Shown here: one piece after another, positions 34,591 to 46,587 of the stretch | Numbering within the stretch: position 1 is the stretch's first letter | How the letters are laid out: every line of letters begins with the position of its first letter | Source: Anabaena sp. 4-3 | GTDB lineage: Bacteria; Cyanobacteriota; Cyanobacteriia; Cyanobacteriales; Nostocaceae | Assembly: GCF_001597745.1 (NCBI RefSeq) | Contig: NZ_LUHJ01000017.1 | Location: 18,780 to 82,779 of the forward strand | Direction: 5' to 3' | Length of the DNA stretch: 64,000 nt | The notes under the pieces: generated by a model | The model's input: the letters and a program-made list of their open reading frames with translations, nothing else | Database searches by the model: none | What the model was told of the DNA's origin: nothing | Translations under genes and position numbers: made by a program

Positions 34591-37500
34591 TTACTCATCA
34601 TCGAAATCGTCTTCGTCATCTTCCTCGTAGTCGTCAACTTCGTCTTCCTCTTCCTCTTCGTCTACGAGGTCATGAATTTCATCTGCAATCAAATCATCAT
34701 CCTCATCGAGAATTGACCGCCGATTACCAAATCCACCGTCTCCCAAAGAAGGAACATCTAAATTATAGGCGCGAGCTGTGCGGTCATCTAGCACCATATC
34801 CAGTGGGTCATCGGTTTCATCTAAGACACTGCTGGTATCTAGAGTTGAATAGTCTTCGATCATACCGGGTTCATCATAGGTGTTGTAACCAGTACCCGCC
34901 GGAATCAAACGTCCGATAATTACGTTTTCTTTTAAGCCACGCAACCAGTCAGATTTACCTTCAATGGCTGCTTCGGTGAGAACCCGTGTGGTTTCTTGGA
35001 AGGATGCCGCAGAAATAAAGCTATCGGTGTTCAAGGATGCTTTGGTAATCCCTAACAATACTGGGGTGTATTGCGCTCTAGCACCGCCAGTAATCGCCAT
35101 AGCTTCATTTACTTGCTCAACTTGGCGTAATTCCACCAACTCACCGGGAAGCATAGTGGTGTCACCACCATCATCAATCCGCACTTTGTTGGTCATTTGG
35201 CGGACAATCACTTCGATGTGTTTGTCAGCGATGTCAATCCCTTGGGATTGATAAACCATCTGGACTTCATTCACCAAGAATGTCTGTACTTTTTGCAAGG
35301 CGTGGCTGGCACAGGCATAAACACCTTCGTCTGAACCCAGACTGAAGAAAGTTTCTAAAATTTCGTGAGGATTAGAAGGGCCATCTGTTAGTGGTTGCCC
35401 TGCTGATACATGAGAACCATCAGGTACGATGAGGTTTTGACCAGGGCCAAGTGCGTAGTCGGTGACTACACCATTTGACTCTATGACTTTGACAGCGATC
35501 GCTTCATCACCATCACCGTAAACCACCTTCACTTCCCCGCCCCGTTTTGCCAAAATACAGGCTTCTTTAGGTTTGCGGGCTTCTAGCAGTTCTTCAATCC
35601 GAGGCAAACCTTGAATGATGTCTCCAGTTTTTGCCCGTTCAAACACCAGCAACACTAAGTTATCGCCCCGTTGTACCAAATCGCCGTCTTCTACCTGTAA
35701 CACCGCCCCAGGGCTAACTCGGTAAGGACGACCAGCCCGGATAGTAACTGCATAGTTTTGGGTGCTCAGTGCTGATTCACTGGCAGCAGATTCAACATTA
35801 GCATTTTTCACTGACACCACTTGCCCAGATTCTTCAGCGAAGACACCAGGGGCAATTTCTGCACCTGCTACGATCAAGTTACCTGCTTTGACTGTGGGTT
35901 GGCCGTTAACATTCAGCGTTGCCATGTCAGTGCGGCGCAGCACTAAACAGCGACGCACCGCTTCGGTTCCTTTTTGCAGACCGCGCACAATCCCACCTTC
36001 TTTAGATAAGATTTGGGTACGCGCCACCACTGCACCAGGAGCGATCGTGTCTCCCTCTTTCACTTCTAAAGCTGTCTGGGTACTGCCTTGAGTCGCATCA
36101 GCAGCAATATCGCGCCGAATGATTAAAGATTCCAGAATTACCAGTTGTAAACGTTGAATTTCTGGATTCTCCGCATCCGCTACTAATTCAATATCTGCGG
36201 CTAACGGAGAAGCATTATGTTCTTGTTCGCCTTCCTGCTCAATTTCCAAGACTAATTGGGTGCGTAGCAGTTCCACACCTTCCACAGACTTGACACGTTC
36301 AGAGTCTTTATAAGGCAATCGCTGTACTGCCCGCATCTGAATAGAACGTCCGGTCTGTTGGCTCACAGATGTAGTCGATGGCACATCTGGATGCTCAGGG
36401 ACGGCAAACTCTACCACGGGACGGCTTAACAATGCTGGGCCTTCTGGGGACTCCACATACTGGATGTAGCGCAGTTCATTAAAGACTCGCCCTAACAATT
36501 CCTCACCTGCGGGGAGAAATGTGTCATCTCGTCCCATCACTGCTTCTGGATCGTCTACCATTAGCAGTTCACCAGGCTTAATTACGACTTCTCGCAGAAT
36601 ATCGTTTTTCTGGGTGACTTCAACTACACCATTGTTTTGACAGAAGATGTCTTTAACGACTTCAGTACCAGCTTCGACATACTGACCATCTTCTACCAAC
36701 AGCAAGGAGATGTCTTTGTTAACTTCGTGGGTTTCTTCGGGAATCCACAACAGTGTACCTCCCTGTACCACTTCATAACCCAGTTTGGCTTTACCTTTCT
36801 TCTGGACTTCTACGCCAGCAAACTTCAGTAATCCACCTGTGGTAGTGCGATAGCGGTCATCAATCAACTCCGCTACTACTTGACCATTCTGCACTTTTGT
36901 GCCTGGTGTAGCCCGCAAGTTAAATACTTGGTTATTACCTGTGGTGACTAGGTAGTTGTTGCGCCCTTGGGAACTTTGAACGGTGACGGTGGCTTGGTCT
37001 AAAATTACAGAAGCCGTAATAATTTCAATTTCCCTGGTACTCTTACCTGGGGTAGCTTCTGGTAAACGCACTACACCACCGTGTAAGGTGGTTAATTTGG
37101 TTTCTGCCAATACGCCGTTAGTTGCTACTGAGTCGCCGTTATTGACTACTAATTCTGCTCCTGGTGGCAAGTTGTAAACTTCCCCAGACAAAATCCAAAT
37201 CAAACCACCCCGTGCGGCGGTAGTGGTGGTGTTACCTTGACGGTCGGTTTTTTGTTCGGGGACTACTTCCGCAAACTTGACTTCGCCAGCTAAGTCAGAA
37301 GCCACATCTTTGACGGCTTTTTCTGTGTTGGCGCGGGTAGTACGACCACCCAGGGCGACCTCTGCCAATAACTGACCAATTTTTACCTGCTGCCCATCAA
37401 ATATATAGAGTGTGGAACCTTGGGTAACTTGGATTTCTTGGTTAACTGGTGTTTCTGCACCATCTTTCTGTGGTTCTAAAATCAGAGTCCCATTGGTTTC

Positions 37501-38652
37501 CACATACAAGGCATCTTCCCCGTGACGGGTACGATAGGGTCTTGTCCGCAATTTGCGGGGGATTTTTACCGTCCCATCAATTTTAGAACGTACTTGTTGA
37601 GCTACTTCCCCGGTGAACACACCCCCGGTGTGGAATGTCCGCATGGTTAGCTGGGTGCCAGGTTCGCCAATACTTTGGGCGGCGATGATACCGACGGCTT
37701 CGCCTAAGTCTACCATTTTGGCGTGTGCCAAACTCCAGCCGTAGCAGTGTTGGCAAACGGAACGGGCGGCTTCACAGGTGAGGGGCGATCGCACTACAAC
37801 TTCTTTTACCCCAGCTTTCTCTATCTCCTTAGCTAAGTCATCAGAAATTGGGGTATTACGTGGTGCAATCACTTCCTTGGTAGTTGGATGTATGACATCT
37901 TCACCCACTACCCGTCCTAGCAAGCGTGTAGACAACTTGATCAGGGTTTTACTACCTTCGGTCATCGCCCGCAGAGGAATGCCTCTAGTAGTACCACAAT
38001 CAATTTCCCGAATGATCACATCCTGGGAAACATCCACCAGACGACGGGTAAGATAACCAGAGTCGGCAGTCCGTAACGCCGTATCTACCAACCCTTTCCG
38101 CGCACCGTAAGAAGAAATAATATATTCTGTTACCGTCAGACCTTCCCGGAAGTTAGTTTTGATAGGTAAGTCAATAATTTCCCCTTGCGGATCTGCCATC
38201 AGTCCCCGCATCCCCACCAACTGACGCACCTGAGAGATATTACCCCGCGCCCCAGAAAACGCCATCATGTATACAGAATTGAGGGGGTTTGTCTGTTTAA
38301 AGTGGGTAACTACCTCATCTTTCAACGCTTCACTCGTACCGTTCCAAGTATCAATTACCTTTTGGAAACGTTCTACTTCAGTAATTTCACCCCGTTGGTA
38401 ACGGGCTTCTGTAGCGCGAATTTCCTCTTCTGCTGCGTCCAAAAGACTCCGCTTAGTTGGTGGCACCATCAAGTCATCAACACTGATAGAAACCCCAGCT
38501 CTGGTAGCATAGCGAAAGCCTAAATCCTTCAACTTATCCGCCATTACAGCAGTTCGCGCTGTCCCGTAATGAGTGAACGCCCAAGCGATCAAATTTCTCA
38601 GTTGACCTTTGTCAACGACGCGATTGCGAAAAATCATCTTTTCGTTAGTCAT
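34591..38652 (-). CDS. rpoC2: RNA polymerase beta-prime subunit, C-terminal part
   Basis: 1353 residues. Together with RpoC1 it makes the beta-prime function; the split is a hallmark of cyanobacteria and plastids. The N-terminus ([19 protein letters not shown]) is followed by a zinc site ([14 protein letters not shown]) and [22 protein letters not shown], the trigger-loop region. A long cyanobacterial insertion with repeated sandwich-barrel motifs fills the middle. The C-terminal conserved part includes [13 protein letters not shown]. The tail is highly acidic ([19 protein letters not shown]). It is last of the rpoB-rpoC1-rpoC2 operon and is followed by a strong terminator. Confidence 0.97.
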   Translation of the reverse strand: MTNEKMIFRNRVVDKGQLRNLIAWAFTHYGTARTAVMADKLKDLGFRYATRAGVSISVDDLMVPPTKRSLLDAAEEEIRATEARYQRGEITEVERFQKVIDTWNGTSEALKDEVVTHFKQTNPLNSVYMMAFSGARGNISQVRQLVGMRGLMADPQGEIIDLPIKTNFREGLTVTEYIISSYGARKGLVDTALRTADSGYLTRRLVDVSQDVIIREIDCGTTRGIPLRAMTEGSKTLIKLSTRLLGRVVGEDVIHPTTKEVIAPRNTPISDDLAKEIEKAGVKEVVVRSPLTCEAARSVCQHCYGWSLAHAKMVDLGEAVGIIAAQSIGEPGTQLTMRTFHTGGVFTGEVAQQVRSKIDGTVKIPRKLRTRPYRTRHGEDALYVETNGTLILEPQKDGAETPVNQEIQVTQGSTLYIFDGQQVKIGQLLAEVALGGRTTRANTEKAVKDVASDLAGEVKFAEVVPEQKTDRQGNTTTTAARGGLIWILSGEVYNLPPGAELVVNNGDSVATNGVLAETKLTTLHGGVVRLPEATPGKSTREIEIITASVILDQATVTVQSSQGRNNYLVTTGNNQVFNLRATPGTKVQNGQVVAELIDDRYRTTTGGLLKFAGVEVQKKGKAKLGYEVVQGGTLLWIPEETHEVNKDISLLLVEDGQYVEAGTEVVKDIFCQNNGVVEVTQKNDILREVVIKPGELLMVDDPEAVMGRDDTFLPAGEELLGRVFNELRYIQYVESPEGPALLSRPVVEFAVPEHPDVPSTTSVSQQTGRSIQMRAVQRLPYKDSERVKSVEGVELLRTQLVLEIEQEGEQEHNASPLAADIELVADAENPEIQRLQLVILESLIIRRDIAADATQGSTQTALEVKEGDTIAPGAVVARTQILSKEGGIVRGLQKGTEAVRRCLVLRRTDMATLNVNGQPTVKAGNLIVAGAEIAPGVFAEESGQVVSVKNANVESAASESALSTQNYAVTIRAGRPYRVSPGAVLQVEDGDLVQRGDNLVLLVFERAKTGDIIQGLPRIEELLEARKPKEACILAKRGGEVKVVYGDGDEAIAVKVIESNGVVTDYALGPGQNLIVPDGSHVSAGQPLTDGPSNPHEILETFFSLGSDEGVYACASHALQKVQTFLVNEVQMVYQSQGIDIADKHIEVIVRQMTNKVRIDDGGDTTMLPGELVELRQVEQVNEAMAITGGARAQYTPVLLGITKASLNTDSFISAASFQETTRVLTEAAIEGKSDWLRGLKENVIIGRLIPAGTGYNTYDEPGMIEDYSTLDTSSVLDETDDPLDMVLDDRTARAYNLDVPSLGDGGFGNRRSILDEDDDLIADEIHDLVDEEEEEDEVDDYEEDDEDDFDDE

Positions 38653-38808
38653 TAGTCTTTAGTCCTTAGTCATTGGGGATTGGGTATTGGGTATTGGGGA
38701 CTGGGGACTGGGGACTGGGGCAGAAGGCAGAAGATTCTTCCTTGTCTTCCTTGTCTTCCTTGTCTTCCTTGTCTCCCTCATCTCCCTCATCTCCCCTGCC
38801 TATACTCC
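38653..38808 (-). repeat. Heptamer tandem repeats in the rpoC1-rpoC2 spacer
   Basis: The 156-base spacer is nearly all repeat: TGGGGAC/TGGGTAT heptamers next to rpoC2, then CTTCCTTGT and CTCCCTCAT nonamers repeated four and two to three times. It lies within the essential RNA polymerase operon and separates its two genes far more than is usual. Confidence 0.85.
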
Positions 38809-40686
38809 CTAACTTGCAAGTGCTTCCTGAATCGCTTTATTGTAAATAACGCGACCCGGCGTAGTGCGTATATACTGAGAAATTAAGTTGCCCTGAGCGT
38901 CTTCTCTGACTTGGCGGAATTTGTAGATGACAGTCCGGCTACCGTCTTCGTTATTTTTCACCTCTACGGGTTCTGTATCAGGTTGAGAAGTTTCTACTTC
39001 CCCGTCAAAGCGGACGTAAACGTAGGCGTGTAAGTCGATTTGCTCTTGCTCGAAGGCCATAATTACGTCTTCCATCGATGCAAAATACCTACCTGCACCC
39101 TTTGTAGCACCAGGATTCTCCGCAGTTAGGTAGTATGCCCCCAAGACCATATCTTGGCTAGGTGTAATAATCGGTCTACCTGTGGCTGGTGACAAAATGT
39201 TATTAGAAGCCAGCATCAACAGCCGCGCCTCAGCCTGACTTTCTAATGACAAAGGTACGTGTACCGCCATTTGGTCACCGTCAAAGTCAGCGTTAAACGC
39301 CGGACAAACCAAAGGATGTAGTTGAATTGCTCGCCCTTCTACCAAAATCGGCTCAAAAGCCTGAATACCCAAGCGGTGCAGCGTTGGCGCACGGTTGAGC
39401 ATCACGGGGTGTCCTTCAATCACCTCTTCCAAAACATCCCAAACACTTGGATCGGAACGAGAAATTAATTTTTTCGCAGCTTTGATATTATTCACCATGC
39501 CACTGCGAATCAGGCGATTAATCACAAATGGTTGAAATAGCTCAATCGCCATTTCTCTGGGCAAACCGCATTGGTGAATCTTCAGCTTTGGCCCTACGAC
39601 AATTACGGAACGTCCAGAGTAGTCAACCCGTTTACCCAACAAGTTTTGCCGGAAACGTCCTTGTTTACCTTCAATAATGTCGGACAAAGACTTCAGGGGT
39701 CGATTGTTTGCCCCTACCACGGTACGTCCCCGACGACCGTTATCAATCAAAGCGTCTACCGCTTCTTGCAGCATCCGCTTTTCGTTCCGCACAATAATTT
39801 CCGGTGCGAGAATTTCTTGCAGTCGTGCTAAACGATTATTCCGGTTAATTACCCGACGATATAAATCATTTAAATCGCTAGTCGCAAACCGTCCACCATC
39901 CAACTGCACCATTGGGCGCAAATCTGGAGGAATGACGGGAATAACTGTCATCACCATCCACTCCGGCTTAGAACCGGTAGCAATGAAGTTGTCAATTACC
40001 CGCAGGCGTTTAATCAGTTTTGCTCGCTTTTGTCCTTTGGCAGTACCAATTTCTTCGCGGAGGTTTTCGGCTTCTTGCTCTAAGTTAATGTCAGCCAGCA
40101 AGCGCAGTAATGCTTCCGCACCGATACCTACCTCTACACCTTGCAACTGAGAATCTTCGCTATAAATTTGGTCTTCAATTTCCAACCACTGGTCTTCACT
40201 CAGCAGTTGTTTATAGGTTAAAGTTTCCGCATTGCCGGGACTAAGGACAACATAAGAGTTGAAATATACAATTTGTTCCACATCCCGCAAAGGCATATCT
40301 AGCAGGATGGAAATATAACTAGGAATCCCTTTGAGATACCAAACGTGGGCTACTGGCGCAGCTAGTTTGATGTATCCCATGCGATGGCGACGCACCCGTG
40401 ACTCGGTAACTTCTACGCCACAACGCTCACAAACAATCCCTCTATGGCGGACTCTTTTATACTTACCACAGTGACATTCCCAATCTTTCGCGGGGCCAAA
40501 GATGCGCTCACAAAATAAGCCATCCATCTCTGGCTTGAGGGTACGGTAGTTAATTGTCTCTGGTTTGGTAACTTCACCGACTACCTGACCATTGGGTAAT
40601 GTTCTTTCACCCCACTGGCGAATACGTTCAGGTGATGCCAAGCCGATTTTTACGTAGTCAAACTGATTAGTTTGGGCAGGTCTCAT
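38809..40686 (-). CDS. rpoC1: RNA polymerase gamma subunit (beta-prime N-terminal part)
   Basis: 625 residues. It carries the zinc site [22 protein letters not shown] near residues 69-91 and the catalytic magnesium loop [16 protein letters not shown], whose three Asp hold the active-site Mg2+. The N-terminus is [22 protein letters not shown]. Length and domain order match cyanobacterial RpoC1. Repeat-filled spacers lie on both sides of the gene. Confidence 0.97.
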   Translation of the reverse strand: MRPAQTNQFDYVKIGLASPERIRQWGERTLPNGQVVGEVTKPETINYRTLKPEMDGLFCERIFGPAKDWECHCGKYKRVRHRGIVCERCGVEVTESRVRRHRMGYIKLAAPVAHVWYLKGIPSYISILLDMPLRDVEQIVYFNSYVVLSPGNAETLTYKQLLSEDQWLEIEDQIYSEDSQLQGVEVGIGAEALLRLLADINLEQEAENLREEIGTAKGQKRAKLIKRLRVIDNFIATGSKPEWMVMTVIPVIPPDLRPMVQLDGGRFATSDLNDLYRRVINRNNRLARLQEILAPEIIVRNEKRMLQEAVDALIDNGRRGRTVVGANNRPLKSLSDIIEGKQGRFRQNLLGKRVDYSGRSVIVVGPKLKIHQCGLPREMAIELFQPFVINRLIRSGMVNNIKAAKKLISRSDPSVWDVLEEVIEGHPVMLNRAPTLHRLGIQAFEPILVEGRAIQLHPLVCPAFNADFDGDQMAVHVPLSLESQAEARLLMLASNNILSPATGRPIITPSQDMVLGAYYLTAENPGATKGAGRYFASMEDVIMAFEQEQIDLHAYVYVRFDGEVETSQPDTEPVEVKNNEDGSRTVIYKFRQVREDAQGNLISQYIRTTPGRVIYNKAIQEALAS

Positions 40687-40721
40687 ACTTTCAGTGCTGA
40701 GTGTTGAGTGTATTTAGTTTT

Positions 40722-40805
40722 GGAACTTTGGGTGTTGGGTATTAGGGATTGGGTATTGGGTACTGGGGATTATTTCCCAGTCCCCAGTCAAGAGTCCCCA
40801 GTCTC
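40722..40805 (-). repeat. Heptamer tandem repeats in the rpoB-rpoC1 spacer
   Basis: TTGGGTA and TGGGGAT/CCCAGTC units repeat through the spacer between the two polymerase genes. The units are the same class as those at 38653-38808. Confidence 0.8.
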
Positions 40806-40811
40806 TAATAC

Positions 40812-43800
40812 CTATTCTTCGTCTTCCAAGGATTCGCGGGAGAGAGATTCGTAGGTGGGTCGAGGTGGTGTTCTTCTGTTGGCTTGGTCTGCCATTAAAT
40901 CAACTTCCACATCTAAGGAACTACCATCGGCTTGGGTTTCTACTTTATGCACAGCAATATCTAAGCCCAAGGATTGTAATTCGCGCATCAACACCTTAAA
41001 GGATTCTGGTGTGCCAGGTCTGGGAATAGCCTTACCTTTAACGATCGCATTTAAGGCTTCATTTCGTCCCTGCATATCGTCGGATTTTACTGTCAACAAT
41101 TCTTGCAAGGTGTAAGCAGCACCAAAGGCTTCCAAAGCCCACACTTCCATTTCCCCAAATCGCTGACCACCTTGTTGTGCTTTACCACCCAAGGGTTGCT
41201 GTGTCACTAAGGAGTACGGGCCAGTAGAACGAGCGTGAATCTTATCGTCTACTAGGTGTACCAGTTTCAGCATATAAGCTACACCCACGGTCACCGGTCG
41301 GTCGAATGGTTCGCCAGTCCGACCATCAAATACCATGATTTTGCCAGAGTCATCGGGGTTATACACCCAGTTGCGACCTGTTTCATCCCGTGCTTCTTGC
41401 AATTTGCCATGCACAATGCGGCGAGATGATTCTTCCCCATACATTTCATCGAAGGGGGTAATCTTAAACCGCACTCCTAAGTTATAGCCAGCCCAACCTA
41501 ACAGACACTCAAATACCTGTCCGACGTTCATCCGGCTGGGTACACCCAGAGGGTTGAGGACAATATCTACAGGGGAACCATCAGGCAGATAAGGCATATC
41601 TTCTATGGGCAGTATCCGCGAAATAATCCCCTTATTCCCGTGACGACCTGCCATTTTGTCGCCTACCTGGATTTTCCGCTTTTGCGCCACATACACCCGG
41701 ACTACCATGTTCGCACCCGGTGGCAGTTCATCACCTTGTTCACGGGTAAACAAGCGCACGTCAACTACCCGACCTTTTTCACCGTTGGGTACGCGCAGGG
41801 AATTATCTCTCACATCCCGTGCTTTTTCCCCGAAAATCGCCCGCAACAGTTTTTCTTCTGGGGGTTGGTCAGATTCACCTTTGGGTGTGACTTTACCTAC
41901 TAAGATGTCGCCAGATTCTACCCACGCCCCAATGCGAATGATCCCCTGTTCATCTAACTGACGCAAGGCATCTTCCCCGACGTTGGGAATTTCTCTGGTA
42001 ATTTCTTCTGGCCCTAGTTTGGTCTGCCGTGCCTCAATTTCATATTTTTCAATGTGAATTGAGGTGTAAATATCATCTTGTACCAGGCGTTCAGAAATTA
42101 AAATTGCGTCTTCGTAGTTGTAGCCTTCCCACGGCATATAAGCCACGACAATATTCTGACCAAGTGCCAATTCTCCGCCTTCGGTAGAAGAACCATCAGC
42201 TAATACCTGACCCGCTACTACGTGTTCACCAATGCGTACAAGTGGCTTTTGGTTCAAGCAGGTATCTTGGTTAGAACGCTGGTATTTGGAAAGGGTATAC
42301 TTAATTTCTGATGAATTTGGTTTGGGACGTACCCGAATTTCTGTGGCATCTGCATAAGTTACCTCGCCATCGGTACGGGAAATAATCACCATCCCGGAGT
42401 CTCTCGCACCTTGGGCTTCTAAACCAGTACCGACTAAGGGTCGCTCTGGTTTCAGCAGGGGTACTGCTTGGCGTTGCATGTTGGAACCCATGAGGGCACG
42501 GTTTGCGTCGTCATGTTCCAAGAAGGGAATCATGCTTGTAGCTACGGAGACAATCTGCACCGGAGATACGGCTACGTAGTCTACCTGTTCTGGGGTGGTG
42601 GTGGAGAATTCTTGGCGATAACGGACTGGTACTTGTGGCCCCAGAATGTAGCCATTTTCATCCAAGGGAATATCCCCTGGTGCTACCCGTAGGTCGTCTT
42701 CTTCATCGGCGGTCATGTAGACTGCTGGCTTGTCAAAGATCACCCGACCGTTTTCTACTGGTCTAAAGGGTGTTTCTAAGAAGCCGTACTGGTTGACTCG
42801 TGCGTGGGTAGCTAAGGAACCAATCAAACCCGCGTTGGGGCCTTCTGGTGTTTCGATGGGGCAGATACGTCCGTAGTGGGAGGGGTGAATATCCCGCACG
42901 GCAAAACCTGCCCGTTCACGGGTTAAACCACCAGGCCCAAGGGCTGACAGACGGCGTTTGTGGGTCAGTTCTGCTAAGGGATTTGTTTGATCCATGAACT
43001 GACTTAATTGGCTGGAACCAAAGAATTCTTTAATGGCTGCTACCAAGGGTTTGGGGTTGACCAAGGATGCAGGGGTTAATACTTCTGCGTCGGATACGGT
43101 CATCCGTTCCCGAATGATTCTTTCAAGGCGGTTTAACCCTACCCGGACTTGGTTTTGCAACAACTCACCGACGCTTCTGACGCGACGGTTGCCTAAGTGG
43201 TCGATGTCATCTACGCTACCGATGTCATATTCCAGGTTGATCAGGTAATCAACTGCTGCCAAAATATCGCTAGGGGTCAGTATCCGTACTGTTTCGGGTA
43301 CGGATAGGCGTAATTTTTTGTTCAGTTTGTATCTGCCAACCCGACCTAAGTCATAGCGTTTGGGGTCGAAGAACCGGGAGTCTAACAGTTGTTGTCCGCC
43401 TAAGACGGTTGGTGGTTCACCGGGGCGGAGTTTGCGGTATAACTCCATCAGGGCTTCTTCTTCGGAAAACTGCCCTTCTTTCTCGATGGTTTTTTGGAAG
43501 TATTCGGGATGGCGAAGAGCATCAAAAATTTCGTTATCTGATAACCCTAGGGCTTTAAGTAATACTTGGGCTGAGAGTTTACGGGTTTTATCTATCCTTA
43601 CCCACACTAAATCGTTACGGTCGGTTTCAAATTTCAGCCATGCTCCTCGGTTGGGAATTAAGCTGGCAGAATAGGTACGTCGTCCGTTTTTGTCGATTTC
43701 GGATTTGTAGTAAACTCCAGGCGATCGCACGATTTGATTGACAATTACCCGCTCGGCTCCGTTAATAATAAAGGTGCCGCGATCTGTCATCAAGGGCAGA

Positions 43801-44111
43801 TCCCCAATAAATACTTCTTGCTCTTTAATATCCCCTGTTTCTTTATTTAACAGGCGGGTGGGAACATACATCTGTACAGCATAGGTACTATCCCGGCGTT
43901 TGGCTTCTTCAACGCTGTACTTTGGTTCTTTAAGTTTGTAGTTTTGTCCTAAAAAATGCAGTTCTAGTTTGCCGGTATAGTCTGTAATAGGACTAAAGGA
44001 GTTGAGTTCTTCGATCAGCCCTTCTTCTAAAAACCAGCGAAAGCTTGAACGCTGGATTTCAATCAAGTCGGGCAATAGAAAGGCGGGTTCAATATAATTT
44101 TCGCTAGTCAT
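40812..44111 (-). CDS. rpoB: RNA polymerase beta subunit
   Basis: 1099 residues. It begins [32 protein letters not shown]. The rifampicin-region core [53 protein letters not shown]-type sequence is intact, as are MAGRHGNKG and the C-terminal [23 protein letters not shown] clamp region. An AGGTAGAGG ribosome site lies upstream of the ATG. It is the first gene of the operon. A long 736-base leader without genes precedes it and contains a 16-bp palindrome. Confidence 0.97.
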   Translation of the reverse strand: MTSENYIEPAFLLPDLIEIQRSSFRWFLEEGLIEELNSFSPITDYTGKLELHFLGQNYKLKEPKYSVEEAKRRDSTYAVQMYVPTRLLNKETGDIKEQEVFIGDLPLMTDRGTFIINGAERVIVNQIVRSPGVYYKSEIDKNGRRTYSASLIPNRGAWLKFETDRNDLVWVRIDKTRKLSAQVLLKALGLSDNEIFDALRHPEYFQKTIEKEGQFSEEEALMELYRKLRPGEPPTVLGGQQLLDSRFFDPKRYDLGRVGRYKLNKKLRLSVPETVRILTPSDILAAVDYLINLEYDIGSVDDIDHLGNRRVRSVGELLQNQVRVGLNRLERIIRERMTVSDAEVLTPASLVNPKPLVAAIKEFFGSSQLSQFMDQTNPLAELTHKRRLSALGPGGLTRERAGFAVRDIHPSHYGRICPIETPEGPNAGLIGSLATHARVNQYGFLETPFRPVENGRVIFDKPAVYMTADEEDDLRVAPGDIPLDENGYILGPQVPVRYRQEFSTTTPEQVDYVAVSPVQIVSVATSMIPFLEHDDANRALMGSNMQRQAVPLLKPERPLVGTGLEAQGARDSGMVIISRTDGEVTYADATEIRVRPKPNSSEIKYTLSKYQRSNQDTCLNQKPLVRIGEHVVAGQVLADGSSTEGGELALGQNIVVAYMPWEGYNYEDAILISERLVQDDIYTSIHIEKYEIEARQTKLGPEEITREIPNVGEDALRQLDEQGIIRIGAWVESGDILVGKVTPKGESDQPPEEKLLRAIFGEKARDVRDNSLRVPNGEKGRVVDVRLFTREQGDELPPGANMVVRVYVAQKRKIQVGDKMAGRHGNKGIISRILPIEDMPYLPDGSPVDIVLNPLGVPSRMNVGQVFECLLGWAGYNLGVRFKITPFDEMYGEESSRRIVHGKLQEARDETGRNWVYNPDDSGKIMVFDGRTGEPFDRPVTVGVAYMLKLVHLVDDKIHARSTGPYSLVTQQPLGGKAQQGGQRFGEMEVWALEAFGAAYTLQELLTVKSDDMQGRNEALNAIVKGKAIPRPGTPESFKVLMRELQSLGLDIAVHKVETQADGSSLDVEVDLMADQANRRTPPRPTYESLSRESLEDEE

Positions 44112-44847
44112 GCCTCTACCTTTGTCAACCTGGTTAAATTTTTAGAGGACACAGTTGGATGACTTTTGTTGTCTTGCTTCCGTGTCCTTAGCTGTTTGGG
44201 AACTTCTCCTTCAATCTCACCTGATGATTTACAAGTGTGGATAAACGCAGCAATTGCATCTGGCGCGGGAGATTTTCACAAGGGGTGATCACCCCTGATA
44301 GCCAGCCACGGCTACTATCATCCAGCTATGTCATTGATTCCTTAACAGCAGTAATCGGAAATCTGCCCTTACCCCAATTTGTCTAACTAACTCACTTCCC
44401 CTCCCAACAGTGCTTCAACTACTTGTACTTGTCGCAGATGTTATTTTGTCTAAAACACACCATTGCTACTCACGGTGATAGCCTGTGATTGAGGAGCAAA
44501 AGCTTTCTTTGGAGTTTATTCGTCAAAATGGCTTGATTTTGCAAGATTGTGATCACAAGACAATTTCTTTTAACAATTTTCTATAGGTTAATTACAAAGC
44601 CGGTGGTTTTAGTCAGAATTGCTCTCAATGTTGGTTGTCAGGTTTTGTCATAACATTGAAAGCATCCGCTTGTGGAGATGTGAGGAGGGTCAAGTTGATA
44701 ACTGTACAAAATCAAGCTTAGGAGTTTTCAGTTCCTTCCTTTATCATTATGACGCACACAAAATGTTTTGGAGGCATTAATTTTAGCATATTTTTTCCTC
44801 CTAGCTGTTTATTTTTAACTGCAACCTATAATATAACCGGACAAACT
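44112..44847. other. rpoB upstream region, no gene seen
   Basis: About 736 bases separate rpoB from the end of tatD, which is read in the same direction. No ORF with coding character is present. The rpoB promoter and a long leader must lie here. Besides the palindrome at 44281-44296 I find no clear promoter pair. Confidence 0.5.
44281..44296. promoter_or_regulatory. 16-bp perfect palindrome upstream of rpoB
   Basis: AGGGGTGATCACCCCT is fully self-complementary and lies 170 bases upstream of the rpoB start. It could be a dimeric regulator site, or a hairpin in the rpoB leader RNA. Confidence 0.4.
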
Positions 44848-45639
44848 TTATAGTGCTAGACCAAATAGTTTGCAGGCATTTTGGGTAGTTTGAGTGGAAA
44901 TTGCCTCTAATGTCTCTCCTCTTAGCTTGGCTATTTGCTCCGCTACATGGCGCACATAAGCTGGCTCATTCCGCTTTTCTCCCCGTTTGGGAACTGGTGC
45001 CAAAAACGGACAATCGGTTTCAATTAGTAAGCGGTCGCTGCTCACTATCTGGGCTGAGGCTTGTATTGTTTTAGCGTTCTTAAATGTAACAGTACCGCTA
45101 AAACTAATATAAAAGCCTAAATCCATAAACCATTGAGTTTCTTCTGGTGTCCCTCCCCAACAGTGCATCACCCCCCGAAGTTGATGATTTGTCCTCTCTT
45201 GCCATTTTTGTAAGATGTCTCTGACTGCAACTGCGGCATCCCGACAGTGAATAATTACGGGTAAGTTGAGTTCAGAGGCGATCGCTAATTGCGCCTCAAA
45301 TACCTGATGCTGTTGTTCATGGTTATCGGCTTTATAAAAGTCCAGCCCCATTTCACCAATCGCCACTACCTGAGAATCAGAACGCGCTAAGGATAATATT
45401 TCCTCACCTGTATGACTCTGCCATTTTTCTGCGTCTAAAGGATGCAAGCCTACGGCAAAGCTGATTTCCGGAAACTTGTGGGCTAAGGCTTGAATACTGG
45501 CAAACTCTGATGGCTCGACACAGGAATGTACTAAACGTACAACTCCTGCTTCTTGCCACCGCGATCGCACTGCTGTTAAATCTGCCTGGAAGGCTGCGAA
45601 ATTGAGATGTACGTGAGTATCAATCAGTTGCATGGTCAT
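44848..45639 (-). CDS. TatD family metal-dependent hydrolase
   Basis: 263 residues. The metal-binding pattern of TatD nucleases is present: DTHVHLNF near the start, GEMGLDFYK in the middle, [19 protein letters not shown] and [20 protein letters not shown]. The family acts as 3'-5' DNA/RNA exonucleases in repair or quality control. It lies 56 bases downstream of rpsT; the spacer is made of TCATTAG heptamers. Two ATGs occur at the start (MTMQLID); either could be used. Confidence 0.9.
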   Translation of the reverse strand: MTMQLIDTHVHLNFAAFQADLTAVRSRWQEAGVVRLVHSCVEPSEFASIQALAHKFPEISFAVGLHPLDAEKWQSHTGEEILSLARSDSQVVAIGEMGLDFYKADNHEQQHQVFEAQLAIASELNLPVIIHCRDAAVAVRDILQKWQERTNHQLRGVMHCWGGTPEETQWFMDLGFYISFSGTVTFKNAKTIQASAQIVSSDRLLIETDCPFLAPVPKRGEKRNEPAYVRHVAEQIAKLRGETLEAISTQTTQNACKLFGLAL

Positions 45640-45680
45640 TAGTCATGAGTCATTAGTCATTAGTCATTAGTTAATGACTA
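45640..45680 (-). repeat. TCATTAG heptamer repeats between rpsT and tatD
   Basis: About five head-to-tail copies of GTCATTA/GTCATGA occupy the short spacer, the same class of short tandem repeat as in petC-petA. Confidence 0.8.
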
Positions 45681-45695
45681 ATAACCAATCACTGC

Positions 45696-45989
45696 TTATG
45701 CTGTTTGGGTGAGTGGCTTGAGCTTTTGAGCCATTCTGGACTTTTTCCTTGCCCCATTGTTGGGATGCAGAACACCCCGCTTTACAGCTTTATCGATTTT
45801 GCTGTAAGCCTCAGAAAGTCTTGTTTGTACTTCCTGTTGTGCTTCTGGAGTAGGATTACCTGCATAAACTTCTACCGCTTGCAAGTATTTTTTCATCAGC
45901 GTTCTAACTGCTGATTTGTAGTTTTTATTACGCAGCCGATTGCGTTCTGCGATTTTGGCGCGCTTGAGAGCAGACTTTGTATTCGCCAC
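45696..45989 (-). CDS. rpsT: 30S ribosomal protein S20
   Basis: 97 residues beginning [22 protein letters not shown] chose the GTG at 45989, because the family starts at (M)ANTKSA and a GGA lies 8 bases upstream; an ATG four codons earlier would add MELT. It is a Lys/Arg/Ala-rich helical protein that binds 16S rRNA. The length fits S20. It is upstream of tatD on the same strand. Confidence 0.95.
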   Translation of the reverse strand: MANTKSALKRAKIAERNRLRNKNYKSAVRTLMKKYLQAVEVYAGNPTPEAQQEVQTRLSEAYSKIDKAVKRGVLHPNNGARKKSRMAQKLKPLTQTA

Positions 45990-46587
45990 AGTCAATTCCA
46001 AAAAGACTATTAATTATGTACACACACTACTAGACTTACTAATATAGCATCAAGATTGCCAATGTTAGGCATTCTGACAAAAAATTACTTTTGGGTGGCT
46101 CAGAAAGTTGCTAGCTAATTTCTCAGGTTTGGTGCATACCTGAGAAAAAACGCTATGATAAAAGGTCATAATCATCAACTTTTTTCATGGCTGCCAAACC
46201 TGACCTAAAGACCAGCCCTGGGGTACATCCCCTAACCAGGATGTACAGTTACAAGAAAAGGCTGCAAATAGCTAGGGTTGAAGAACTTTAGTGGATATTT
46301 AAGTAAAAATCAGCACAAATTTGACTCGACCACTCATTTGATTTCTGGATTGGGTAAGCGTAGATGTGTATCAGCATCAGCAAAGCTCCCAGAAAGATGG
46401 CGAGGTGGTGTCATCAGTCATTTAGTTGCCGTCTTCAGCAAATCAACTGCTGGAGGTATTGAGAGTATCAAAAAAATCCAGGTTAAGCTAGAGAAGAGGA
46501 TTAGCGTCGGCAATGTACCCAGTGGGTAAATAGCAGAACTAATTCTCAGGCGGGTATATTCTAAAATTTTGGCATTGTCCTTACTCC
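45990..46587. other. Spacer between rpsT and hisD
   Basis: About 600 bases between divergent genes. An 8-bp inverted repeat (TCTCAGGT/ACCTGAGA, 46121-46145) lies next to a TATGAT box at 46154. A 34-codon ATG frame (46187-46291, MAAKPDLKTSPGVHPLTRMYSYKKRL) follows it. An overlapping 83-codon frame at 46278 begins with TTG and looks like noise. I cannot call a gene with confidence. Confidence 0.35.

Noticed and set aside
38653-38808. CRISPR-like array
   Set aside because: Units are 7-9 bases, head to tail without spacers; these are short tandem repeats.
38680-38886. 68-codon ORF across the rpoC1-rpoC2 spacer
   Set aside because: Encodes only repeat translation (LPCLPCLP...), produced by the tandem repeats.
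46278-46529. 83-codon ORF upstream of hisD
   Set aside because: Starts with TTG inside another small frame, no ribosome site, no recognisable pattern.
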